The notes: generated by a model from the sequence alone, not told the origin. A stretch of 34,497 nt of DNA from Legionella sp. km772 (GCF_003989735.1 NZ_RZGQ01000015.1:1-34497); one strand, 5' to 3'; counted from the stretch's first letter, positions 23,529 through 33,966 are shown. Numbers and translations are program-made.

Positions 23529-24896
23529 GTGTCTTTATTTAAAATTTTAAAACCAGCACCTTTTCTTCCAGAGCTTCAAGATAAAAATCTTGTTGAACAA
23601 CAATATCGTTATTGGCGAATTCGCACCTTTTATGGCATGTATCTGGGGTATGTTTTGTTTTATTTTACGCGAAAAAGTTTTATCTTCGCGATGCCAGAAT
23701 TACAAAATACTTTAGGAATGACCAAAACGGAGCTGGGACTTATCGCAAGCATTTTGAGTTTAAGTTACGGTATCAGTAAATTTTTAAGTGGAATACTTGG
23801 CGATAAGTCAAATCCTCGTTACCTAATGGCGATTGGGCTAATTTTGACAGGTGTTTTTAATATTTTGTTTGGAATGTCTTCTACGTGGTGGTTATTTGCC
23901 ATTTTCTGGGGATTAAATGGCTGGTTTCAAGGCTGGGGATGGCCAGGATGTACTAAATTATTAACTCATTGGTATTCACAATCTGAACGAGGCCGTTGGT
24001 GGAGTATTTGGAATACCTCCCATAATGTAGGAGGCGCATTAATTCCATTTATTGTTGCTTGGTGTGCACAATATTATGGTTGGCGTTCAGCCATGTTTGT
24101 TCCCGGCGTAATCTGCATTTTTGGCGGCTTTTTTTTAATCAACCGTTTAAGGGATACTCCACAGTCCTTGGGTTTGCCTACCATAGAGCAATACCGTAAT
24201 GATTTCTCGGGTTCAGCTAATCAGCAGCAAGAAAAATCAGAATTCTCAGTTAAAGAAATTCTGTGGAATTATGTATTAAGCAACCCCTACATTTGGATTC
24301 TTTCGATCTCTTACTTATTTATTTATGTGGTGCGCACAGCCATTAATGATTGGAGCATGTTGTACTTAACCGAGGTAAAAGATTATTCATTAATTACTGC
24401 CGGTGTGTGTATTGTCTGGTTTGAGGTGGGTGGATTTTTCGGGAGTCTGGCTGCAGGGTGGTTATCAGACACCGTATTCAAAGGTAAACGCAATCCAATT
24501 AATGTGCTCTTTACCGCAGGCGTGTTTATTACTTTACTGCTCTTCACGATGACGAAGGGGTATACGCCATTCTTCGATTCCCTGTTTCTTTTTTTCTTTG
24601 GTTTTTTTATCTTCGGGCCCCAAATGATGATTGGCATGGCTTGCGCGGAGTTAGCCCACAAAAAAGCCGCTGCGACTGCAACTGGTTTTGCTGGATTTTT
24701 TGCTTATTGCCTAGGTGCCGTACTCGCTGGTGCTCCTTTAGGTGCAATCATTAAAAATTACGGGTGGGATAATTTCTTTCTTACTTTATTTATTTGCTGT
24801 TTGATACCATTATTTTTAATGTTGCCACTGTGGCATGTCAAATCCCATCGTGGAGCTAAAAAGTCAGACCTACCTCCGAACTCTGAGTTTGCTTAG
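23529..24896 (+). CDS. uhpC: UhpC-type organophosphate:phosphate antiporter
   Basis: This is a 455-residue, 12-helix major facilitator of the OPA group. It follows E. coli UhpC closely: YRYWRIRTFYGMYLGYVLFYFTRKSF is split over the first helix, then GISKFLSGILGDKSNPRY, FQGWGWPGCTKLLTHWYS, WNTSHNVGGALIP, YVVRTAINDW and FIFGPQMMIGMA. In enterobacteria UhpC senses glucose-6-phosphate for UhpAB, but no two-component genes are near, and in Chlamydia a UhpC-like protein carries glucose-6-phosphate. A carrier role for host sugar phosphates is therefore more likely here. The start is GTG 23529 with a weak site (GATGGA); no in-frame ATG lies upstream because TGA precedes it. Confidence 0.88.
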   Translation: MSLFKILKPAPFLPELQDKNLVEQQYRYWRIRTFYGMYLGYVLFYFTRKSFIFAMPELQNTLGMTKTELGLIASILSLSYGISKFLSGILGDKSNPRYLMAIGLILTGVFNILFGMSSTWWLFAIFWGLNGWFQGWGWPGCTKLLTHWYSQSERGRWWSIWNTSHNVGGALIPFIVAWCAQYYGWRSAMFVPGVICIFGGFFLINRLRDTPQSLGLPTIEQYRNDFSGSANQQQEKSEFSVKEILWNYVLSNPYIWILSISYLFIYVVRTAINDWSMLYLTEVKDYSLITAGVCIVWFEVGGFFGSLAAGWLSDTVFKGKRNPINVLFTAGVFITLLLFTMTKGYTPFFDSLFLFFFGFFIFGPQMMIGMACAELAHKKAAATATGFAGFFAYCLGAVLAGAPLGAIIKNYGWDNFFLTLFICCLIPLFLMLPLWHVKSHRGAKKSDLPPNSEFA

Positions 24897-25208
24897 CAGA
24901 TGACCTTACCCAGTGGAGTACATTGTTAATAAAAGCCACTGGGCGTCATCGGGGGATTTATTTTTGCGCTTGTTAGGAAAGGCGGTACCAATAATTAAGT
25001 TTTGGTCTTCATTAGTGACTATAATTTTTTAAGCATCAGCTAAAAATTGGTTCGTATTTTGCAGCTAGGCAAAAGAGGGTAATTTTAAAGTAGGGAGCCT
25101 GAGCATAATAGTCTCCCGCTCACGCGGGACTTGGTGATCTACTACATTAATAACTATGCGTTTAGCAGAAATTAGAATAATCAAATTCAGCTAAGATGAG
25201 TTAAAGCG
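24897..25208. other. 312-bp gap between uhpC and infA with hairpins, no gene seen
   Basis: The neighbours converge. CCCAGTGG/CCACTGGG (24909-24943) lies just after uhpC, with outer TGAC/GTCA arms, and is a probable terminator. TCCCGC-TCAC-GCGGGA (25114-25129) is a compact GC-rich hairpin on the infA side that competes with an alternative GGGAG/CTCCC pairing (from about 25093). No tRNA fold or convincing open frame was found. Confidence 0.6.
24909..24943. terminator. Hairpin after uhpC
   Basis: CCCAGTGG and CCACTGGG form a perfect 8-bp stem with a 19-base A/T-rich loop, 12 bp after the uhpC stop. No T-run follows. Confidence 0.5.
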
Positions 25209-25430
25209 TTAGTTCTTATCGCGGAAAATAATGCGGCCTTTGGATAAATCATAGGGAGTTAACTCAACTTTTACCTTATCTCCAGTTAATATTCTAATGT
25301 AATTTTTACGCATACGACCAGAAATATGGGCAGTAACAATATGTCCGTTATCTAATTGCACACGAAACATGGTATTAGGTAGGGTATCGATTACTGTACC
25401 AGCCATTTCTATATGATCTTCTTTAGCCAT
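25209..25430 (-). CDS. infA: Translation initiation factor IF-1
   Basis: IF-1 binds the A site of the 30S subunit during initiation. The 73-residue product is one OB-fold (S1-like) domain with all family marks: [64 protein letters not shown]. Length and sequence are near universal. The ribosome site before the ATG is weak (GAGAGACC). It is a single gene here, not part of a ribosomal protein operon, as is usual in gammaproteobacteria, where it often lies near aat, as here. Confidence 0.97.
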   Translation of the reverse strand: MAKEDHIEMAGTVIDTLPNTMFRVQLDNGHIVTAHISGRMRKNYIRILTGDKVKVELTPYDLSKGRIIFRDKN

Positions 25431-25525
25431 AGGTCTCTCATTGATGTAACAATTTATTAAAAGTGGAATAGTGCACTAAAATGAAGGAAATGGCAATCTT
25501 AGCCTTTCGTTCTGTGCTTAATAAT

Positions 25526-25900
25526 CTAAGATTGAGTTAATTTATAGCCAGCATCAACCCATCCTTGTGAGCCTTTATCCAGCGAGTGGACATCGCTATA
25601 ACCCATTTTTTGTAAGGTATCAGCTACTAGAGCGCAACGAAAGCCCCCGCTGCAGTAGACGACTATCTTAGCTTGTGAATCAGGAATGGTCTTTTCAATA
25701 TCGCGTTCAATAATTCCTTTTCCTATGTGTATGGCTGTAGGAATGTGGCCTGTTGTCCACTCGTGATCTTCTCTAACATCGATTAAATAAAGCTCATCAT
25801 CACTATCAATCATTGTTTTAAGCGCTTCTGCAGAGAGCTCATGGATGTTTTGTTTTGCTTGATTCACTAAGTTAAGAAATTGAGGGGAATGCTGTTTCAT
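25526..25900 (-). CDS. Single-domain rhodanese (sulfurtransferase)
   Basis: This 124-residue protein is one rhodanese domain: the CH2A-like DVREDHEWTTGHIPTAIHI, then VYCSGGFRCALVADTLQKMGY with the active-site Cys83, and LDKGSQGWVDAGY. Such small cytoplasmic enzymes move sulfane sulfur between donors and thiol acceptors. A second Cys (Cys89) sits at the end of the six-residue loop, which may allow a disulfide. I chose ATG 25900 because AAGGA lies 5 bases before it; a start at 25924 would add eight residues without a site. Substrate and partner are unknown. Confidence 0.88.
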   Translation of the reverse strand: MKQHSPQFLNLVNQAKQNIHELSAEALKTMIDSDDELYLIDVREDHEWTTGHIPTAIHIGKGIIERDIEKTIPDSQAKIVVYCSGGFRCALVADTLQKMGYSDVHSLDKGSQGWVDAGYKLTQS

Positions 25901-26003
25901 TATAGTCCTTATTAATGTAAACACTAAAAGTCACTACTCAGTATACAACCTCGTTAATTGATAATGAATCTTTTTTTACATAAAAACAAACAAGAAAATG
26001 TAC

Positions 26004-26009
26004 TATAAT
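26004..26009 (+). promoter_or_regulatory. Candidate -10 element for parAB
   Basis: A perfect TATAAT lies 36 bp before the parA ATG. No good -35 is seen at the standard distance. Two similar A/T-rich stretches, around 25955 (ATTGATAAT) and 26018 (ATTGATTATTAT), flank it and could be operator half-sites for ParA or ParB. Confidence 0.35.
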
Positions 26010-26044
26010 TACAACAATTGATTATTATTTAGCCCGGAGGGATA

Positions 26045-26710
26045 ATGGGTTTTGTCATTGCAATAAGTCAATCTAAAGGGGGTAGCTCTAAAACGACTAC
26101 AGCTATAAATTTATGTGGTGCACTAATTGAAAGAGGATTTAAAGCTATTGTTGCTGATATGGATAAAGATAAACCTGATGCTATAAATTGGGCTCGACAG
26201 GGTGAACGTATTAATTTTGTCATGGAGTTGTTCGAAGAAAAACCCATGGAAAAGATGGAAAGTCTGAGGAAGAAATATGACTTTATTATTTTAGATACCC
26301 CACCAAATTACATGCCTGCAGCGTTTAAAGCAATTATGTTATCTGATTTTATTATTTTACCTTGTTCTCCTAGTTTTTTGGATCAATCCAATTTAACCGA
26401 TGCTATTTCTATACCTCGAATGGCGCAAAAACCCTTTAAGATATTGGCTTGCAGAGTGAACAGACGCCAGAAATTGTCAGAAAAATTAATATCGGAACTT
26501 ATTAAAACAGGTCAAGCTTTTGAAACCTGTATCACTGCTAAATCAGTAGTCTTAGAAAGTCCATTTCAAGGAAAATGGGTTGGTGATTATAAATCACGCT
26601 CCACAAGTCATAAAGAATTTTTAAATTTAGCAGATGAAATAATAAAAATTGCCAATGTATGGGTAACACCTCCTGCCGTAATCCATCAAAAAATAAGTGC
26701 TAATCTCTAA
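26045..26710 (+). CDS. parA: Small ParA-family partition ATPase, plasmid type
   Basis: This 221-residue ATPase lacks the N-terminal DNA-binding extension of large plasmid ParA proteins, as in the ParF/VirC1-like short group. The deviant Walker A is SKGGSSKTTT (residues 10-19), with the signature Lys11 and Lys16; the usual Gly before Lys16 is Ser. The A' motif is VADMDKDKPDAINWA and Walker B is FIILDTPP. ParA dimers bind DNA and position plasmids or other cargo. The ribosome site GGAGGG is good. parB follows after 16 bp. No replication gene is nearby, so this is a chromosomal, orphan pair. Confidence 0.88.
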   Translation: MGFVIAISQSKGGSSKTTTAINLCGALIERGFKAIVADMDKDKPDAINWARQGERINFVMELFEEKPMEKMESLRKKYDFIILDTPPNYMPAAFKAIMLSDFIILPCSPSFLDQSNLTDAISIPRMAQKPFKILACRVNRRQKLSEKLISELIKTGQAFETCITAKSVVLESPFQGKWVGDYKSRSTSHKEFLNLADEIIKIANVWVTPPAVIHQKISANL

Positions 26711-26726
26711 AGTAGTAGGAGTTAAT

Positions 26727-27623
26727 ATGCAGAACTTTTGTCTATCAGAAGCGATTTTGGAACGATTTAAAGCAGCCGAAAATGAGTTGGGTTATTCCGA
26801 GCATATTGTGAATTTGGATTGCTCAAAAATTGATACCTGGGAATTTAGAGATAGAAAATCTTTTGAATTGGGTAATATTGATGATTTAGCAGCCAGCATT
26901 AAACATGGCGGACAGTGCCAACCTATCGTAGTAGTTAGGCCTTCTGCTTCATTTAAGCCTAAAGATGATCCCAGTGCTCAATATGTTGTTATTGCGGGTT
27001 ATCGCCGTTGGATGGCTTGTAAAAAATATAAAATGGATGTTTTAGCTGTTGTTAGGACCCTTACTTTTGAACAAGCTATTACGGTGTTAGCCTCCGAGAA
27101 TGAAAAGGAAAGTGTGTCTGAATATTCAAAGGGCATGTTTTATCATACTTTATTGAATACTCAGAAAATTTCAGAACAAGAATTAAGTCAACGCTTAAAT
27201 ATTAATCTTAATAATTTGCAAGCCTATCTTGCTTTTCCTCAGGTACCTGAGGAGATCTGGAAAGCGATTGGGGATTTATCACGTGTCTCAGCTAAAACAG
27301 CATCAGTGATTTTATCCTTTGTGAATAAAGGCCCGGCTTATGTAAAAGCAATAAAAAGTATTGCTAAAAAAATCGCCCATGGTTATGGAGAAAGACGAAT
27401 TCAAGAAGCTGTTGAAAGTATAGTTAATAAGAAAGCCAGTCGAAGAGCTAAAGAGGATTTAGATCATCAAGTTACACTTAATGGTAAAGTAATTATGAAC
27501 GCGCATCATGGGCGGATAAAATTTGATAAATCATTAGTGACCGATCCTCATTATGAGGATTTGATTAGTGAAATAGAAAAACATGTAGCTCATTTTGCTC
27601 ATACTTACTTAGTAAAGCATTAG
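26727..27623 (+). CDS. parB: ParB-family partner of the ParA
   Basis: This 298-residue protein has the ParB layout. The N-terminal nuclease-like CTP-binding domain has the B1 region LAASIKHGGQCQPIVVVRP and AGYRRWMACKK (box II, residues 90-100); chromosomal ParB has GERR, so the Glu is Tyr here. Next comes ASENEKESVSEYSKG and a helix-turn-helix region (EQELSQRLNINLNNLQAYL, then LSRVSAKTASVIL), which would bind a centromere. The C-terminal part is helical. I chose ATG 26727, with TAGGAG before it. No parS consensus palindrome was seen in the window. Its stop lies 5 bp from the end of the convergent aat. Confidence 0.85.
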   Translation: MQNFCLSEAILERFKAAENELGYSEHIVNLDCSKIDTWEFRDRKSFELGNIDDLAASIKHGGQCQPIVVVRPSASFKPKDDPSAQYVVIAGYRRWMACKKYKMDVLAVVRTLTFEQAITVLASENEKESVSEYSKGMFYHTLLNTQKISEQELSQRLNINLNNLQAYLAFPQVPEEIWKAIGDLSRVSAKTASVILSFVNKGPAYVKAIKSIAKKIAHGYGERRIQEAVESIVNKKASRRAKEDLDHQVTLNGKVIMNAHHGRIKFDKSLVTDPHYEDLISEIEKHVAHFAHTYLVKH

Positions 27624-27628
27624 CTTTA

Positions 27629-28294
27629 TTAACTAGCCCATGAGCCAATTTTGCTAGGGTGTTCTAAACTTAGTTGTAATAAATGAAGAAAATGTTTTCT
27701 ACTGATTATTTTTGCACCTAAACTCAAAAGATGCTTGGTTGGCATTTGGCAATCTATGAAATCGAATTCCCAGTTCCGTAAAGTTGAGCACAGATAATTC
27801 ATCGCTAGTTTGGATGCATCAGTCATGCAATGAAACATGGATTCGCCAAAGAACGCTTTGCCTAGACTTATTCCATATAAGCCACCTACTAATTGCTCTT
27901 CATACCAAACTTCAAAAGAGTGGGCATAACCCATTTCATGTAAGTTTACATAAGCCTGGATCATCTCTTGGGTTATCCAAGTGTTATTTTCGCGGTTTGA
28001 ATAAGTCGCGCAAGCTTTGATAACCTCAGGAAATGCAGTATCAATCGAATAGTTAAATGATTTAGTTAAAGTTTTTTTTAAACTTTTTGATACTTTAAAT
28101 TCATTCGGGAGGAGGATTAAACGAGGATTTGGCGACCACCAAAGTATAGGACAACCTGGCTCGAACCAAGGGAAAATACCTTGAGAATAAGCATATAAAA
28201 TACGTTCAGGTTCCAAATCACCACCAATTGATAATAACCCTTGCTTATCACTTGTCTCAGGATTGGGAAACCAATATTTATGCGGTTCAATCAA
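27629..28294 (-). CDS. aat: Leucyl/phenylalanyl-tRNA-protein transferase, TTG start
   Basis: Aat adds Leu or Phe from tRNA to proteins beginning with Lys or Arg, marking them for ClpAP (N-end rule). The 221 residues carry the family core GLLSIGGDLEPERILYAYSQGIFPWFEPG, then ILWWSPNPRLIL, NNTWITQEMIQAY, LVGGLYGISLGKAFFGESMF and FIDCQMPTKHLLSLGA. There is no ATG at the proper distance; the TTG at 28292-28294 puts the N-terminus where relatives have it, with a fair GTAGG upstream. It faces parB, 5 bp apart, and is followed upstream by a palindromic repeat and trxB. Confidence 0.93.
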   Translation of the reverse strand: MIEPHKYWFPNPETSDKQGLLSIGGDLEPERILYAYSQGIFPWFEPGCPILWWSPNPRLILLPNEFKVSKSLKKTLTKSFNYSIDTAFPEVIKACATYSNRENNTWITQEMIQAYVNLHEMGYAHSFEVWYEEQLVGGLYGISLGKAFFGESMFHCMTDASKLAMNYLCSTLRNWEFDFIDCQMPTKHLLSLGAKIISRKHFLHLLQLSLEHPSKIGSWAS

Positions 28295-28347
28295 TTAAGG
28301 CCTACCTATGGACGCTATTGATAATGAGTATAGATCATTAACCAACA

Positions 28348-28366
28348 GTTGGGTCATAGACCCAAC
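28348..28366. repeat. Palindrome GTTGGGTC-ATA-GACCCAAC
   Basis: This is a perfect 8-bp stem with a 3-base loop, between aat and trxB. It shares the core TTGGGTC/GACCCAA with the elements at 21672-21705 and 32532-32547. It lies downstream of trxB (minus strand) and may be its terminator. Confidence 0.7.
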
Positions 28367-28392
28367 CTGAATTATCATTCTCTATGAATAAA

Positions 28393-29409
<1,017 letters not shown>

Positions 29410-29420
29410 TTAAAATACCT

Positions 29421-31871
29421 ATGGCAAAACAACACTCAGGGAAAAAGGCTGGAACTCCCAAAAAAACCATGCCGGACTTTATGATAAAGCGCCTAACCGA
29501 AGGCAGTTTTATTTTGATTTTAACAGGGGCTTTGTTTGTTCTTTTGTCCTTATTTACCTATAAGTTAAGTGATCCGGGATGGTCTCATGCTTCGCAACCG
29601 GGGACAGACATTGCCAATTCAGGAGGGCAGGTGGGGGCCTACTTAGCGGATACCTTATATTTTGCTTTTGGTTATTTCGCCTATTTCCTTCCTTTAACTA
29701 TAGTCTATGTAGCATGGGCTATAATGAAAGATTTTCGTACGCTAAAAACCCTGGATAAAACAGTTACAGGATTACGTAGCCTGGGTCTTATCCTCATGAT
29801 TTCAGGTGGGTGTGGTCTATTAAGCTTAGAGCCACAGATTAAAGCGCTAGATTCTATTCATAGTGCAGGTGGTATTATTGGTCAAGCCGTAGGTGGTGGC
29901 TGGTATCAAATGCTTAATCTGCATGGTGCGACCTTAGTTTTGTTTGCCATGTTTTTAGTAGGCATTACTTGGTTGACCGGTTTATCCTGGATAAAGGCGA
30001 TAGAATTAATTGGCTATTACACTTTATTAGCCATTTCGTCTTCTCTTGCTTTTGTTAAAAAAATGGCGCATTTTAGTAATGCCAAAATAGAAGATTATAA
30101 AACCCAAAAACAAAGCCAACCTGAGTTGCCCAAAGTCCCTCCTGTGCTAGCACCAGAGCTAAATGCCCCAGACACTCTTCCACCTGTAGTTGAGAAAACT
30201 ATTCTGCCTAAACTATTCGGTGCTGAGAAAAAAGAAAAAATTAAAGAGCAAGAAGAGCGTCCTGCTCCCATTTTAATTGCTCCTGAAGAAATAAAAGAAA
30301 AGATTGTTCCTAAACCTTTAATTAAAGAAGTTAAAGAGATTGCTATCCCTAAAATCACTAATGCCGTTGTGATCGAAGGTTTACCTCCTCTTTCTTTATT
30401 AGATAAAGGCCACCCCGGTAAACCTATGGGGGGATATACTCATCAAGAGTTGGAAAATTTATCCAGAAATGTTGAGCAACATTTATTAGATTTCGGCATT
30501 CAAGCTGATGTAGTGGCAGTGCATCCGGGACCTGTTGTAACCCGTTTTGAATTGCAACTGGCCGCAGGAGTAAAGGTAAGTAAATTAACCGCTTTAGTCA
30601 AAGATCTAGCTCGGTCCTTATCTGTTATTTCAGTGCGTGTTGTGGAAGTTATTCCAGGAAAAACAGTAGTCGGTTTAGAGCTTCCTAATAATGCTCGAGA
30701 AATGGTTCGTTTGTCTGACGTACTCTCCGCCGATGTATATCAACATGCCCAATCTCCTTTAACATTGGCTTTAGGGGTTGATATCGCAGGTCATCCTATG
30801 GTTGTTGACTTAGCTAAAATGCCTCATCTTTTAGTTGCTGGAACAACTGGCTCAGGTAAATCAGTAGGTATTAATGCCATGATTTTGAGTATTCTATTTA
30901 AGGCTACACCTGAACAGGTCCGCTTAATTATGGTAGATCCCAAAATGTTGGAATTGTCCGTGTATGATGGCATTCCTCATTTATTAACGCCTGTTGTGAC
31001 CGATATGAAAGAAGCAGCGAGCGCATTGCGTTGGTGTGTGGAAGAAATGGAGCGCCGTTATAAATTAATGGCTGCCCTAGGGGTAAGAAATCTTGCAGGC
31101 TTTAACACAAAAATAACTGAGGCAGCAGCTAGCGGCGAACCTTTGGTCAATCCTTTATGGAAGCCTACAGACTCTATGGATACCACGGCTCCAGAATTAC
31201 AAGCCTTACCTTATGTTGTTGTCGTCATTGACGAATTAGCGGACATGATGATGGTTGTTGGGAAAAAGGTCGAACAACTTATCGCACGAATCGCACAAAA
31301 AGCGCGAGCTGCAGGCATTCATATGATTCTTGCAACTCAACGGCCTTCGGTCGATGTGTTGACGGGTTTAATCAAATCTAATATACCCACCCGAGTTTCA
31401 TTCCAAGTATCCTCTAAGATTGATTCTCGTACTATACTGGATCAACAGGGTGCAGAGCAGTTACTTGGTCATGGTGATATGTTGTATTTGGCTCCAGGTA
31501 GTGGCGCTCCTTTGCGCGTGCATGGTGCTTTCGTCGATGATAAAGAGGTGCATCGTATTGCTGATGACTGGCGCGCCCGGGGCGAACCTAATTACATTGA
31601 AGATATATTAAAATTATCTCCAGATGGTAATGAAGGTGGCGGTGTTGATGAGGATGGTCAATCTGCAGAAGATGATGATCCTTTATATGATCAGGCAGTA
31701 GAGTTCGTAATTCAAACAAGAAAAGCCAGTATTTCATCAGTGCAAAGACGCTTGAAAATTGGTTACAACCGTGCGGCCCGGATGGTTGAGGAAATGGAAC
31801 GAACTGGAATTGTAGGCCCCTTAGATGGCGGTTATAGAGACGTACTAGTCAATTCCATAACAGAGGAATAA
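29421..31871 (+). CDS. ftsK: DNA translocase FtsK
   Basis: FtsK anchors at the septum and pumps chromosome ends to the dif site before division. The 816 residues have the three parts. The N-terminal membrane domain has four helices (about residues 25-215). The linker is Pro/Glu/Lys-rich (about 220-330) and much shorter than the one in E. coli (1,329 residues in all). The RecA-like motor has Walker [13 protein letters not shown] (about 474-485) and Walker [12 protein letters not shown] (about 600). The winged-helix gamma domain at the C-terminus (757-816, [24 protein letters not shown]) reads KOPS sites. No strong ribosome site precedes the ATG. lolA follows 3 bp after the stop. Confidence 0.97.
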   Translation: MAKQHSGKKAGTPKKTMPDFMIKRLTEGSFILILTGALFVLLSLFTYKLSDPGWSHASQPGTDIANSGGQVGAYLADTLYFAFGYFAYFLPLTIVYVAWAIMKDFRTLKTLDKTVTGLRSLGLILMISGGCGLLSLEPQIKALDSIHSAGGIIGQAVGGGWYQMLNLHGATLVLFAMFLVGITWLTGLSWIKAIELIGYYTLLAISSSLAFVKKMAHFSNAKIEDYKTQKQSQPELPKVPPVLAPELNAPDTLPPVVEKTILPKLFGAEKKEKIKEQEERPAPILIAPEEIKEKIVPKPLIKEVKEIAIPKITNAVVIEGLPPLSLLDKGHPGKPMGGYTHQELENLSRNVEQHLLDFGIQADVVAVHPGPVVTRFELQLAAGVKVSKLTALVKDLARSLSVISVRVVEVIPGKTVVGLELPNNAREMVRLSDVLSADVYQHAQSPLTLALGVDIAGHPMVVDLAKMPHLLVAGTTGSGKSVGINAMILSILFKATPEQVRLIMVDPKMLELSVYDGIPHLLTPVVTDMKEAASALRWCVEEMERRYKLMAALGVRNLAGFNTKITEAAASGEPLVNPLWKPTDSMDTTAPELQALPYVVVVIDELADMMMVVGKKVEQLIARIAQKARAAGIHMILATQRPSVDVLTGLIKSNIPTRVSFQVSSKIDSRTILDQQGAEQLLGHGDMLYLAPGSGAPLRVHGAFVDDKEVHRIADDWRARGEPNYIEDILKLSPDGNEGGGVDEDGQSAEDDDPLYDQAVEFVIQTRKASISSVQRRLKIGYNRAARMVEEMERTGIVGPLDGGYRDVLVNSITEE

Positions 31872-31874
31872 AAA

Positions 31875-32486
31875 ATGAAAAAATTAGCCTTGCTTCTGTC
31901 ATTATGTTGTTATTCCGCTTTTGCTTTCAGTGAAAGTCCGGGGGAGGTGTTACAAAATAAATTAAATGCCTTAAGTACTATGTCTGCGGATTTTAAGCAA
32001 ACAGTGAAGGCAAAACAAAAAACAGTTTCACGCTCCTCAGGTACTATGGCTTTGCAAAGGCCAGGGCGTTTCCGTTGGAAAACGGTAGATCCCATGGAGC
32101 AATTAATTGTCGCTGATGGGCAAAAAATGTGGATATATGACATTGAATTAGAGCAGGTGACTGTCAAAAAACAAGAAAGGGGTTTAGGCGGAACAGCGGC
32201 TCTATTTTTAAGTGGCTATGATAACCAAGTCGCAAAAGATTTTGATGTTTCAGAAAAAAATGACGGTAAAAAAACAGTTTTTGATTTAAAAGCAAAAGCA
32301 GCTAAAGAAAACTTCCAACGCATTAAACTAATTTTTAACAAAGAGCAGCTCGTTGGATTAGAGTTATATGATCAATTAGGGCAAATTACTTATGTGACTT
32401 TATCGCAAATAAAAAGTAATGATAAATTATCTGCTAAATTATTTCAGTTTACCCCTCCCAAAGGAGTGGATGTAGTGAAACAGTAG
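31875..32486 (+). CDS. lolA: Outer-membrane lipoprotein carrier protein
   Basis: LolA ferries lipoproteins across the periplasm from LolCDE to LolB. The 203-residue precursor has a signal peptide (MKKLALLLSLCCYSAFAFS, cleavage near residue 19) and the LolA fold: LNALSTMSADFKQTV, SGTMALQRPGRFRWKTVDPMEQLIVADG, MWIYDIELEQVTV and LELYDQLGQITYVTLSQI. It starts 3 bp after ftsK with an AGAGGAA ribosome site, the usual ftsK-lolA-rarA order. Confidence 0.95.
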   Translation: MKKLALLLSLCCYSAFAFSESPGEVLQNKLNALSTMSADFKQTVKAKQKTVSRSSGTMALQRPGRFRWKTVDPMEQLIVADGQKMWIYDIELEQVTVKKQERGLGGTAALFLSGYDNQVAKDFDVSEKNDGKKTVFDLKAKAAKENFQRIKLIFNKEQLVGLELYDQLGQITYVTLSQIKSNDKLSAKLFQFTPPKGVDVVKQ

Positions 32487-32531
32487 TGCTTGCTTTTTTG
32501 TAAAATTATTTGGCTCTTTTATCTTGAATAC

Positions 32532-32547
32532 TGGGTCTCACGACCCA
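32532..32547. repeat. Palindrome TGGGTC-TCAC-GACCCA
   Basis: This is a perfect 6-bp stem with a 4-base loop in the gap after lolA. The full neighbourhood (TGGGTCTCACGACCCAACCTACA) has the same core as the elements at 21672-21705 and 28348-28366, so it belongs to the same dispersed family. Confidence 0.65.
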
Positions 32548-32670
32548 ACCTACATTAAATTGACTCAATTAATACCTAACCTTAAGGTGGATCGGTATTA
32601 CCAAAACTACTTCATCGGAGCGGTTTAGTCAAAATGACTTATGCGTTAATTTTCCTTGAGTAAACAATCT

Positions 32671-33966
32671 ATGAGCTTATTTAAAACTGATCCAATACCA
32701 CCCCTAGCTGAATTATTAAGACCCAAGCATCTAGATGAAGTAATTGGCCAAAGCCATTTGCTCGGTGAAGGAAAACCGCTAAGACTAAGTTTTTTAGGTG
32801 GAAAACTCCACTCAATGATCCTCTGGGGGCCGCCTGGCGTAGGGAAGACGACTATAGCTCGTCTTAGTGCCCAAGCTTTTGATTGTGAGTGGATTGCTCT
32901 ATCTGCAGTTTTTTCAGGAGTAAAAGATATACGTGGTGCGATTGAACAAGCTCAACAAAATTTGCTTCACGGACGGCACACCATCTTATTTATCGATGAA
33001 ATTCATCGTTTTAATAAGTCACAACAAGATGCTCTGCTACCTTATACTGAATCGGGTTTAATTACTTTTATAGGTGCAACCACCGAAAACCCTTCTTTTG
33101 AGGTTAATTCAGCGCTTTTATCCCGTGCCCAAGTCTATGTTCTAAAATCCTTAACAGATGATGAATTAATGCAATTATTTAACAAAGCCCATCATTTGAT
33201 TTTATCACATTTAACTTTTAATCGTGATGCACAAGAGTTGCTGATTGCTTATGCCGATGGTGATGCTAGGCGTCTTCTTAATCTACTAGAACAAATAAAA
33301 ACAGCTGCACAAGCGAGTAGTATTGATACCATTAATAAAGAATTTATTAGCAATGCTTTAGCCGAAAGTCGACGCCGCTTTGATAAGGGTGGTGAACAAT
33401 TTTATGATCAAATTTCCGCTTTACATAAATCCGTGCGGGGCTCAAATCCTGATGCTGCCTTATATTGGTTATGTCGAATGCTGGATGGAGGAGTTGATCC
33501 CTTGTATTTAGTTCGTCGTATTATTCGCATGGCTTGGGAAGATATTGGCTTGGCTGATCCCCGGGCTATACAACTCGCCAATGATGCCGCTGCAACTTTT
33601 GAACGTTTGGGCTCACCTGAGGGGGAACTAGCTCTAGCTCAAACCGTTATTTATTTGGCGGTTGCTGCTAAAAGTAATGCAGGCTATGTAGCTTACAATA
33701 AAGCTAAGGCTTTTGTTAAAAAAGATCAATCAAGAGAGGTGCCGATTCATTTGCGTAATGCACCTACTCATTTAATGAAGGATTTAGGTTATGGTCATGC
33801 TTACCGATATGCTCATGATGAACCCCACGCTTATGCTGCTGGCGAGCATTATCTTCCTGAGGGTATGGCTGAGCCTCATTGGTATGTTCCTGTGCAAAGA
33901 GGGCTCGAAGCTAAAATAGCGGAAAAATTAGCCTTTCTGAAAAAACTAGATGATGAGACAAACTAA
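32671..33966 (+). CDS. rarA: Replication-associated recombination protein A (MgsA)
   Basis: RarA is an AAA+ ATPase that acts at stalled replication forks and interacts with SSB. The 431 residues have the clamp-loader-like core: LAELLRPKHLDEVIGQ, Walker A WGPPGVGKTT (about residues 52-61), Walker B LFIDEIHRFNK, sensor GATTENPSFE, and the tetramerisation domain with KSVRGSNPDAALYWL, YLVRRIIRMAWEDIGLADP and KAKAFVKKDQS. I chose ATG 32671, where relatives begin; a TTG five codons upstream is possible and neither has a strong ribosome site. lolA lies upstream with a 184-bp gap, so it may have its own promoter. Confidence 0.95.
   Translation: MSLFKTDPIPPLAELLRPKHLDEVIGQSHLLGEGKPLRLSFLGGKLHSMILWGPPGVGKTTIARLSAQAFDCEWIALSAVFSGVKDIRGAIEQAQQNLLHGRHTILFIDEIHRFNKSQQDALLPYTESGLITFIGATTENPSFEVNSALLSRAQVYVLKSLTDDELMQLFNKAHHLILSHLTFNRDAQELLIAYADGDARRLLNLLEQIKTAAQASSIDTINKEFISNALAESRRRFDKGGEQFYDQISALHKSVRGSNPDAALYWLCRMLDGGVDPLYLVRRIIRMAWEDIGLADPRAIQLANDAAATFERLGSPEGELALAQTVIYLAVAAKSNAGYVAYNKAKAFVKKDQSREVPIHLRNAPTHLMKDLGYGHAYRYAHDEPHAYAAGEHYLPEGMAEPHWYVPVQRGLEAKIAEKLAFLKKLDDETN

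Noticed and set aside
25081-25140. tRNA-like fold near infA
   Set aside because: The stems do not form a cloverleaf; no anticodon arm or TTCGA T-loop is present.
25925-26044. parS or iteron centromere upstream of parA
   Set aside because: No TGTTTCACGTGAAACA-like palindrome; two similar ATTGAT stretches are too few to call iterons.
30095-30358. Minus-strand open frame inside the ftsK linker
   Set aside because: It mirrors the low-complexity Pro/Glu/Lys linker of ftsK and has no recognisable protein features.
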